A program made the translations under genes and the position numbers. Shown piece by piece: positions 15,269 to 22,321 of a stretch of 64,000 nucleotides of DNA. The DNA comes from Dichloromethanomonas sp964477085 (GTDB taxonomy: Bacteria > Bacillota > Desulfitobacteriia > Desulfitobacteriales > Syntrophobotulaceae): contig CAYZDF010000001.1 in NCBI GenBank assembly GCA_964477085.1, positions 1-64,000 of the forward strand, given 5' to 3'. The notes beneath the pieces are model-generated. The model was given only the letters and a program-made list of their open reading frames with translations. It made no database searches and was not told where the DNA came from. Position 1 is the first letter of the stretch; each line of letters starts with the position of its first letter.

Positions 15269-16312
15269 ATGAAAACGAGAAACATGCTCAAAATCCTAAT
15301 TTTACTTATCTTAACAGCTTCATTAGTTGGTTGTTCTCAGCCTGCTGCAATAAGTAATCCAAGCCAATTGCCACAGGCTGATCAGTTTGAAGTCGTGCGC
15401 AAAGCGGCAGACGAATATTTATCCGGTGACAAAATAATCTCCATGTTACCCGAACAATTGTATAAAGAATATGTCCAAGAAAAGAATGCCAAATATCTTC
15501 TGATTGATATACGAGCGAGTAAAGATTTTATCAACAGTAATATTCGGGGGTCTATCAATATTCCTTATGCGCAAACAGTCAGTCTTAAAAAACTAGAAAA
15601 TCTGCCAAAAGATAAAACAATTGTTGTGATTGATTATAACGGACATTGGGCTGCACAGACAGCAGCAACCTGGAATATGCTCGGGTTAAACGCAGTTCCC
15701 CTAAAGTACGGTATTCAAAGCTGGAGCAAAGAAGAAGGACCGGCAGGTTACGAGTCTTTTCCAGAGAAACCCCTCGATAATCCGCTAGTTACAACAGAGA
15801 AAGCTCTAAATGAGTATATCCTTCCTGAATTGAAGATGTCACAAGCCCAAAGTGAAGAATTGATTAGAATCTTATCCGGTACCTACCTTGACCGAAATTA
15901 TAAAGGGTTTATCACGGCTGAAGATTTAATGACAATCATTCCAGAAAGTCAAGCTGCAGGTGATCATTATCTTGTTGATGTCAGAAGTCCAGAGCATTAT
16001 AAGCTCGGTCATATTGAGGGTTCAGTTAATATTCCACTAGCAAATTTAAGCAAGGTCGAAATGCTAAAGCGACTACCTCAGGATAAAAAGATTGTCTTAA
16101 TCGGGTACGATGGGATGGACGGAAGTCAAGGAGCGAGAATCCTTGTCACTCTGGGTTATAATGCTGTTTCTCTGAAATATGGTTTGAGTTATTGGAACGG
16201 AAATCAGCAGTTAACAGGAACCGATCCAATCCATAGTCTTCTTCAAGATTACTATCTATTGACGCCACTCAACTATGCTAAACCTAGTGGTGGCCCAGCT
16301 GGTTGCGGTTGA
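15269..16312 (+). CDS. double-rhodanese lipoprotein lacking catalytic cysteines
   Basis: A 347-residue lipoprotein: signal peptide with lipobox LVGC at about residue 21, so it is anchored outside the membrane. It contains two rhodanese-like domains (about 60-160 and 210-320). In active rhodaneses the loop is C-x-x-G; here the first reads D122-Y-N-G and the second G279-Y-D-G, so both catalytic Cys are replaced. Sulfur transfer by persulfide is therefore unlikely; binding or scaffolding is possible. The C-terminus ends GGPAGCG. The start ATG 15269 lies 6 bases after CGGGGG. It directly precedes the molybdoenzyme genes on the same strand. Confidence 0.85.
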   Translation: MKTRNMLKILILLILTASLVGCSQPAAISNPSQLPQADQFEVVRKAADEYLSGDKIISMLPEQLYKEYVQEKNAKYLLIDIRASKDFINSNIRGSINIPYAQTVSLKKLENLPKDKTIVVIDYNGHWAAQTAATWNMLGLNAVPLKYGIQSWSKEEGPAGYESFPEKPLDNPLVTTEKALNEYILPELKMSQAQSEELIRILSGTYLDRNYKGFITAEDLMTIIPESQAAGDHYLVDVRSPEHYKLGHIEGSVNIPLANLSKVEMLKRLPQDKKIVLIGYDGMDGSQGARILVTLGYNAVSLKYGLSYWNGNQQLTGTDPIHSLLQDYYLLTPLNYAKPSGGPAGCG

Positions 16313-16364
16313 TGACAAGGAGAGGCAAGTCCACAAACCTGTTTCAAAAAAGGAGGAAGGCATT

Positions 16365-18560
16365 GTGCAGAAGATATCCAGACGTTCTTTCTTGAAAATT
16401 GCAGCTGCTACAAGTGCAGCAGCTACGATACCGGTAGCCTTAACAATGGACTTTAAAGTTTTTGCTGAAGACGCTAAGGCTGGGGAAGTTCAAAAAATTC
16501 CTTCCCTTTGTAACGGATGCTCCAGTTACTGTGGGCTATGGGCCTATACAAAGAACGGCAGACTGTGGAAAGTAGAAGGAAATGAAACCCATATGAAGTC
16601 CAGGGGTAACGTATGTGCCCGAGGGCACGGCATTGCCTATAATGCCTATGATCCTGGCAGGGTCCAGCAACCCATGAAACGGGTTGGGGATAATAAGTTC
16701 GAACCCATCACCTGGGAACAAGCATTTGATGAAGTTGGCACAAAGCTTAGACAGATTGTTGATCAACATGGCGGCGATAAAGTAGTTTGGGCTTGCCATG
16801 GCGGTAAGGAAACTTATGCTCAGAAGTTCCTGGATGTCATCGGTTCAGATAACTATATTACACATTACGCGACCTGTTTTACCGCTAAGACTAATATCTG
16901 GGATAAAATGGTTGGCGGAATGTATAATCCCGATCTTGATAATGCCAAATATATGCTTTTCGCCGGTCGGAATTATGCTGGCGGTATTATTCCAGCAGCG
17001 ATGCAGAGGATTTCTCAAGCTAAAGCTAAAGGCGTAAAAATTGTGGTCGTTGATCCGCGGTTCTGTGAATTAGCAACCATAGCTGATGAGTGGATTCCTA
17101 TCAAGCCGGGAACAGACCTGGCTCTATTCCTAGGAATCGCTCATACTTTAGTGGTAGAAAAGTTATTTGATAAAAATTTCGTAGATAATTACACCTATGG
17201 TTTCGATGAGTTTTGGATGCATAATCAAGAATTCACTGCTGATAAGGCTGCTGAGATTACAGGCATCCCTGCGGAAAAAATAAAAGAAATCGCCAGAGAG
17301 CTTAGCAAGAATGCACCCCATGCCTTCTTAGATCCAGGGTACCATGGTCTTCATGCTCATTATCGCAATTCTAATGAAACAGCCATGATGAATGTTATCC
17401 TCAATGCACTCCTGGGCAACTTCTGGCAGCCTGGCGGTCTTTTCCCCGCCGCAAGCACCACGTTTGGTCATCCGGAAGATACCTACTATGGTTCAAAAGC
17501 TGTTAAAGGGCCAAGAGCCGATGGTGCAGGTGTATCCGGCGAATATCCTCTAGTCGAGGCTGGACGTGGTATCCCACAGCGGATACCGGATATGATCGAG
17601 AAGGGCAGAGCGAAAGCGGTCTTCTTCTATTCCTATAACCCTCTGCGCTCGGCACCAGAACCGGAGTACCAGAAGAAGATCAAGAATGCCGATCTTGTTG
17701 TGAGCATCCCACTTGATTGGAATGAGACGTCTGTTCATACTGCCCATTATATTCTTCCGGAAAATCATTATCTGGAGAGGATGGAGCATCCAAAAGTAAT
17801 CAACGGTAATATCTACTGGCATGCAGCTCAAATAGCAGCCCGTTATAAAGCTCTGGAAGCACCAACCGGTACTTTGCCCCTTCTCGATATCCTTAAAGGG
17901 ATTACATCTGCGTTTGATATTGAGAACCTGTATGGATTCACTGTTGAAGAAGACCTGGAGGCCTCTCTCGGCCCATTGGGGATCAGCCCTGATGAGTTGA
18001 AAGCAAATGGGTGTATTGAACTCAGGCCTTCAGTCTTGCCAAAAACGAAAGATATTTCGTTTAATACATTCACCCATAAGATCGAATTCTCCATCGGTGC
18101 CTGGAAGAAGGAAGGCTATCTTGGCATTCCAACTTGGGTACCACCTCTGGTCGAACCCAAGGGTGATCAGGAATTCCGTTTGATTCATGGTAAACAACCC
18201 TGGCATTCCCACATTATGACCACCAACAATGCTTATCTGATGGCCATCACGGAAGAGAAAAATGGGACTTATATGTGGATGAATGCAGATCGTGCAGCGA
18301 AACTGGGCATTGCTGATGGCGATGTTGTTACGGTAAAAAGCGATATCGCTGCCAAGGAAGTGCGCATCCATGTAACAGAAGGTCTACACCCTGATTGTGT
18401 ATGGGTACCGTCAACCTATGGTACATTCTCAGAGAAGCTGGAAAACGGCTTTGGCAAGGGTGTTAACTACAATGATTTTATTCCGGCCCGAGTAGATGAA
18501 AAAACAGGTCACGTCATGGGTCAGGAATGTATCGTTACCATAACGAAGGGGGGTAAATGA
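16365..18560 (+). CDS. TAT-exported molybdopterin oxidoreductase (polysulfide/thiosulfate reductase-like catalytic subunit)
   Basis: A 731-residue member of the DMSO reductase superfamily. The N-terminus has a twin-arginine signal (SRRSFLK), then the 4Fe-4S ligands C49, C52, C56 and C84. C171 in the segment HYATCFTAK is the likely molybdenum ligand, as in PsrA/PhsA-type enzymes. The C-terminal part is a molybdopterin-dinucleotide-binding domain. With the ferredoxin and NrfD genes after it, the subunit set is that of polysulfide, thiosulfate or related sulfur reductases; arsenate or tetrathionate reductase are less likely alternatives. The start is the GTG at 16365, 8 bases after AGGAGG; the frame is open further upstream without a ribosome binding site. 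Confidence 0.85.
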   Translation: MQKISRRSFLKIAAATSAAATIPVALTMDFKVFAEDAKAGEVQKIPSLCNGCSSYCGLWAYTKNGRLWKVEGNETHMKSRGNVCARGHGIAYNAYDPGRVQQPMKRVGDNKFEPITWEQAFDEVGTKLRQIVDQHGGDKVVWACHGGKETYAQKFLDVIGSDNYITHYATCFTAKTNIWDKMVGGMYNPDLDNAKYMLFAGRNYAGGIIPAAMQRISQAKAKGVKIVVVDPRFCELATIADEWIPIKPGTDLALFLGIAHTLVVEKLFDKNFVDNYTYGFDEFWMHNQEFTADKAAEITGIPAEKIKEIARELSKNAPHAFLDPGYHGLHAHYRNSNETAMMNVILNALLGNFWQPGGLFPAASTTFGHPEDTYYGSKAVKGPRADGAGVSGEYPLVEAGRGIPQRIPDMIEKGRAKAVFFYSYNPLRSAPEPEYQKKIKNADLVVSIPLDWNETSVHTAHYILPENHYLERMEHPKVINGNIYWHAAQIAARYKALEAPTGTLPLLDILKGITSAFDIENLYGFTVEEDLEASLGPLGISPDELKANGCIELRPSVLPKTKDISFNTFTHKIEFSIGAWKKEGYLGIPTWVPPLVEPKGDQEFRLIHGKQPWHSHIMTTNNAYLMAITEEKNGTYMWMNADRAAKLGIADGDVVTVKSDIAAKEVRIHVTEGLHPDCVWVPSTYGTFSEKLENGFGKGVNYNDFIPARVDEKTGHVMGQECIVTITKGGK

Positions 18561-18562
18561 AC

Positions 18563-19108
18563 ATGGCTAAATACGCAATGTTCGTCGATCCCAATAAATG
18601 TACTGGTTGCAACGCCTGTCGGGTTGCCTGTCAGATGCAGTGGTCTCTTCCACCAGAGATGAACTTCAACCGCCTGGAAGAATGTCTTGATGGGAAATAT
18701 CCAAATCTGAAGCGGGTGATCACTCCCGTCCAATGTCAACACTGTGATGATGCTCCTTGTCAAAAGGTATGCCCAACTCAAGCTACCTATAAGAGAGAAG
18801 ATGGAATTGTCCTTATCGATCCCAAGAAATGCATCGGCTGTAAATACTGCATGGTTGCCTGTCCTTACAATGTAAGAGTCATCAATGAACACGGTGTTCC
18901 TGAAAAATGCCGTTTCTGTGCCGAATATGTCATTAATAGAGAAGTTCCGGCTTGTGTATCCACCTGTATGTGTCAGGTGCGGGTATTTGGAGATCTTGAT
19001 GATCCAACCAGCCCAATCCATGTGGCTATGGCAGGGGTAGAACTGGAACAATTGCTTCCAAATCTGGCTACACAGCCACGATTATTCTACGCCAAGAAAA
19101 GAAGATAG
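18563..19108 (+). CDS. four-cluster ferredoxin electron-transfer subunit (PsrB/PhsB-like)
   Basis: A 181-residue iron-sulfur protein with sixteen cysteine ligands arranged for four 4Fe-4S clusters: CTGCNACRVAC near the start, CQHCDDAPCQKVCP, CIGCKYCMVACP, and a later C-x2-C with C-x3-C group. It passes electrons between the membrane anchor and the molybdoenzyme and is probably exported with it. It overlaps the end of the catalytic gene: an ATG at 18557 overlaps its TGA but is only 3 bases from the G-run, so I prefer the ATG at 18563 with 9-base spacing. Confidence 0.9.
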   Translation: MAKYAMFVDPNKCTGCNACRVACQMQWSLPPEMNFNRLEECLDGKYPNLKRVITPVQCQHCDDAPCQKVCPTQATYKREDGIVLIDPKKCIGCKYCMVACPYNVRVINEHGVPEKCRFCAEYVINREVPACVSTCMCQVRVFGDLDDPTSPIHVAMAGVELEQLLPNLATQPRLFYAKKRR

Positions 19109-19121
19109 GGAGGATATGAAG

Positions 19122-20255
19122 ATGAAAAGGAATTTATGGGCCTATCTTGCTGTTATATTTGTTGGTTTTGGAGCTTTAGGTGCCATCAATAAGTATTTGA
19201 TCAGCGGGGAACATGCATTCGGCATTTCTCCGGATGTTCCCTGGGGTGCCCTTATTGCTGCGTATGTTTTCTTTGCAGCATCTGCCACCGGTACTGGGCT
19301 TGTTGCATCCCTTGGACATGTTTTTAAGATAAAACAATTTGAAGCACTATCCAAAAGAGCACTCTTAGCATCAATATTACTCTTGCTATGTGCCTTTGGC
19401 ATTCTGGCTATCGAGCTCTCGAATCCTTTTAAGATGATTTGGCTATTGTTTACACCTAACCTCTCTAGTGCCATTTTCTGGATGGGTGCATTTTACGGCG
19501 TGTATTTAGTACTCCTCTTTGTAGAGTTCTTTTTTACGCTTAAGCATAATCATAAAGCAGCAACCTCTATAGCCTATGTCTCATTTGTTGTAAAGCTTGC
19601 AGCCGTTACAAACCTGGGAAGAGTATTCGGTTATTCCATGACGAGAGAATTTTGGTTCGGATACTATTATCCTTCCTACATGGTAGTCTCTGCGATTGTC
19701 TCGGGTGCAGCCGTACTAACACTAATTGTATATCTCATTGGTAGAGACAGTACCAAATTTGAATATCACGGTAAAAACGTTAGTACAATCCTTGGTAAAA
19801 TTCTGGCAGGTGCTGTTATTTTCTTAGCTGCTATGCAGGCTTTCAAAATAGGAACTGCCTTAGCCAGCGGTGATCAATCTTTGGTCCAGGCAGCCAAAGC
19901 TGTCATTAGTGGGCCGATTGCACCATCCTTCTGGATTATGGAAGTCTTTATTGGTATTTTCTTTCCTATTTACCTTTTATTTTCCTCCAAGTTTATGTCA
20001 CTTGGGAAGACCTTTTGGTCCGCCGTTCTAACCATGGCTGGAATGCTGTTTTCCAGACTAAGCTTTGTCTATTCGGGACAAGTTTATCCGCTTGAGGTTG
20101 TGCCCAAACCCTGTACGCCTTTTCTTGGCTTCAATGTTTACTCAGCAACATGGAGTGAATGGTCTCTGATCATTGGGGCTATTGGTTTCATCATATTAGC
20201 TTTTGGCTTTGCTGAAAGCAAACTAGAGCTTGATTCCGAACACGTACCCTGTTAA
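19122..20255 (+). CDS. NrfD/PsrC-type membrane anchor
   Basis: A 377-residue integral membrane protein with about nine or ten helices, of the NrfD/PsrC polysulfide-reductase membrane-subunit family. It would exchange electrons with menaquinol and hand them to the ferredoxin subunit. The ATG at 19122 has GGGAGG at an 8-base distance; the ATG at 19116 is too close. The last three codons (Val-Pro-Cys) and the stop lie inside the MITE-like repeat that starts at 20244, so the natural C-terminus may have been altered by its insertion. Confidence 0.87.
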   Translation: MKRNLWAYLAVIFVGFGALGAINKYLISGEHAFGISPDVPWGALIAAYVFFAASATGTGLVASLGHVFKIKQFEALSKRALLASILLLLCAFGILAIELSNPFKMIWLLFTPNLSSAIFWMGAFYGVYLVLLFVEFFFTLKHNHKAATSIAYVSFVVKLAAVTNLGRVFGYSMTREFWFGYYYPSYMVVSAIVSGAAVLTLIVYLIGRDSTKFEYHGKNVSTILGKILAGAVIFLAAMQAFKIGTALASGDQSLVQAAKAVISGPIAPSFWIMEVFIGIFFPIYLLFSSKFMSLGKTFWSAVLTMAGMLFSRLSFVYSGQVYPLEVVPKPCTPFLGFNVYSATWSEWSLIIGAIGFIILAFGFAESKLELDSEHVPC

Positions 20256-20400
20256 CCCTAAATCTTATATATCCTGGCGGCAGATTTTTTGTACTGCGTT
20301 GTCGTCAATCGCAATACTACCAGTATTACTCATTCCTCCGCCTTGTCTTACAATAAATCTGCTCGCCATTATATTATAATTTTAGAGTTTACAAGGTACT
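20244..20400 (+). repeat. MITE-like palindromic repeat, copy 1
   Basis: The 157-base element has imperfect inverted ends (GTACCCTGTTAACCCTA at the left; the right end TTTACAAGGTACT is its mirror) that extend inward (TGGCGGCAGATTTTTTGTA against the reverse of the right arm). A central palindrome AATACTACCAGTATT sits in the middle. It matches 56161-56370 closely, apart from a 52-base segment missing here. It lies between the anchor and chaperone genes and provides the stop codon of the anchor gene. Confidence 0.85.
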
Positions 20401-20447
20401 AATCGAGTGAAAACTAACTAAATTAACTAGATGGTTGAGGTGATCCC

Positions 20448-21086
20448 ATGGATACAGACAATCAAAAAGTGATGGTATTGAGATTTAATCAAGCATTTCA
20501 GTCATTATTACTAACATTTTCAGATCTCTATAAATATCCAGATGAACAATTATATACAGAGCTAAAAAGTGGACAGATTGATAAAGCGGTTGAGGAGCAT
20601 TGCCTGGCTTTAAAGATTCCGATGAACCCACGCTTTAAAGAACAGGTCACAACCTATGAAGCTCTCACAGATTCCTACAATGATTGCTTTTTAGGGGTTA
20701 GAAAACCCTTTGCTCCACCCGTGGAGTCAGTCTATAAAGTATGGACATCTGATCAAAGTTATCAAGTACCCCACAAAAATCAGAAAGGATACCTGATGGG
20801 GGATTCAGCTCTTCATATCAAGCATATTCTTCAGGTCCTAGATTTAGAAATCCCGCAAGAATATGAGATGACTCCTGACCATATTACCATCCTTCTGGAA
20901 TTATTGGCATACCTGACGGAAAAGGGATTAAAAGAAGAAGCAATTCAGTTTCAAAAAGATCATCTAGATTGGTTACCTGACTTTTATGAAAAGTTTAAGG
21001 AAACGAGTAATAGTGAATTGTATGCATATACAACTTTAATGCTGATTGAAATATTAAAGTACAGTCAAAGCAAGATAATAAATTAA
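20448..21086 (+). CDS. TorD/DmsD-family molybdoenzyme chaperone
   Basis: A 212-residue all-helical soluble protein of the TorD family of cytoplasmic chaperones. These bind the twin-arginine signal of a molybdoenzyme and hold it until the cofactor is inserted. The family core is seen in the segment PPVESVYKVWTSD near residue 88 and the later GDSALHIKHIL region, close to the usual E-P-x-D-H type motif, though less canonical. Its presence in the gene cluster with the TAT-exported enzyme supports both calls. The start ATG follows GAGGTG. Confidence 0.8.
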   Translation: MDTDNQKVMVLRFNQAFQSLLLTFSDLYKYPDEQLYTELKSGQIDKAVEEHCLALKIPMNPRFKEQVTTYEALTDSYNDCFLGVRKPFAPPVESVYKVWTSDQSYQVPHKNQKGYLMGDSALHIKHILQVLDLEIPQEYEMTPDHITILLELLAYLTEKGLKEEAIQFQKDHLDWLPDFYEKFKETSNSELYAYTTLMLIEILKYSQSKIIN

Positions 21087-21136
21087 CTCTTGGAGTTAAT
21101 TTATAAATAAAATAAGAATTCATAGGGAGGAACTAA

Positions 21137-21979
21137 ATGATGCTCAAGAAGACCAGAATTGTTACCGTTGTGCTCGCCCTTATGTTGCTTCTCTCCATGG
21201 TTGCTGGCTGTTCTCAACCAGTCTCAGCACCGGCTCCGGCTCCAGCTCCAGCTCCAGCACCGGCCCCTTCTGCTGATGCTAATATCCTCAAATGGGATGC
21301 TTGGCAAGCAAAAATGACAGGTACAATCAATAAGGATTACTACGTTGTTGACCTTCGTACCCCTGATGAAATCAAGCTTGAAAAAGGTTTAGAAGGTGCT
21401 ATCAACATCGATGCTAATGAGACCTTAGCTAAAGGTAATCTCGCAGTCATCGACGAAAAACTGGCTAACGTTCCAAAAGAGGCTGTAATCTTAATTCATT
21501 GCAAATCCGGTGGCAGAGCCAAAGGTAATCTTGCAAAATTCATAGAAAAAGGCTACAAGAATACTTTCGCCCTGGATGGCTGGACAGCTTTTGATACCAA
21601 AGGATACATTGGCGCAACCAAAATTACTGCTAATACCGAGCAATTAAAGCCTGAAGCATGGCAAACGAAAATGCAAGGAACAATCGGCAAAGAGTATTTT
21701 GTAGTTGATGCTCGCGACAAAAGCGAATTTGAAGCGGGCCATATCAAAGGTGCTCTCAACTTCGGCGTAAGAGATCAGTTTACCGTCGATCATGCTGCTA
21801 CAATGGCTGCAGTTACAAAAGCTATCCCTAATAAAGATGCTCTGGTTCTCGTTCATTGTGCTGTTGGTAAGCGTGCCAAAGTAGCTCAGGCTCACCTCAA
21901 ATCAGAAGGATATACCAATGTAATCGTTCTCGATAACACCATAAATATTGACAAAGACGGCAATATTAAATTTGAGTAA
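21137..21979 (+). CDS. double-rhodanese lipoprotein with both catalytic cysteines
   Basis: A 280-residue lipoprotein: signal peptide with VAGC lipobox, then an Ala-Pro repeat spacer, then two rhodanese domains. Both active-site loops are intact: C122 in HCKSGGR and C241 in HCAVGKR. It would carry sulfane sulfur as a persulfide on the outer face of the membrane, much as the Sud protein feeds sulfur to polysulfide reductase in Wolinella (established there; inferred here). It is the last gene of the cluster and is followed by a strong terminator. Codon use is GC-richer than its neighbours, suggesting high expression. Confidence 0.88.
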   Translation: MMLKKTRIVTVVLALMLLLSMVAGCSQPVSAPAPAPAPAPAPAPSADANILKWDAWQAKMTGTINKDYYVVDLRTPDEIKLEKGLEGAINIDANETLAKGNLAVIDEKLANVPKEAVILIHCKSGGRAKGNLAKFIEKGYKNTFALDGWTAFDTKGYIGATKITANTEQLKPEAWQTKMQGTIGKEYFVVDARDKSEFEAGHIKGALNFGVRDQFTVDHAATMAAVTKAIPNKDALVLVHCAVGKRAKVAQAHLKSEGYTNVIVLDNTINIDKDGNIKFE

Positions 21980-22002
21980 TCTTTAGTTTAATCTAATTAT
22001 GT

Positions 22003-22036
22003 AATAAGGGTGTAAGAGTGCACCCTTATTTTTTTC
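22003..22036 (+). terminator. rho-independent terminator
   Basis: AATAAGGGTG pairs perfectly with CACCCTTATT around an 8-base loop, followed by TTTTT. It closes the sulfur reductase cluster. Confidence 0.9.
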
Positions 22037-22039
22037 TGT

Positions 22040-22120
22040 GATCTCTATAAGCGGGTGAAAGAACGTTTTGATGAGGAAGGCATTGAAATCCCCTATCCTC
22101 ATAAAACGGTTGTTTTAATA
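22040..22120 (+). pseudogene. remnant of a MscS-family mechanosensitive channel gene (3' end)
   Basis: Read from 22040, the sequence encodes KRVKERFDEEGIEIPYPHKT and a few hydrophobic residues. This is the characteristic C-terminal end of small-conductance mechanosensitive channels (family signature ERFDEEGIEIP[YF]P). No upstream coding sequence remains, because the previous gene's terminator abuts it. It is a short orphan fragment left by deletion. Confidence 0.75.
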
Positions 22121-22158
22121 ATAAAGAAGTTTAATAATCACTTTAAAGTTATAACAAT

Positions 22159-22191
22159 AAGAACCTCTCTTATTTTAAGGGAGGTTCTTTA
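22159..22191 (+). terminator. terminator-like hairpin after the channel remnant
   Basis: AAGAACCTCTCTTA pairs with TAAGGGAGGTTCTT around a short loop, with TTT following. It was probably the original terminator of the lost channel gene. Confidence 0.6.
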
Positions 22192-22321
22192 AATAAAATA
22201 TATTCATATTGATATTTGATGAAGGAATAAACAGGAATTGAGAGAAATAAGTAAGATAATGGATTAAAATTACTATTTGTTGATAACCGGTAAAAAGGGC
22301 GGAATTCGAAAGGGTAAGCTT

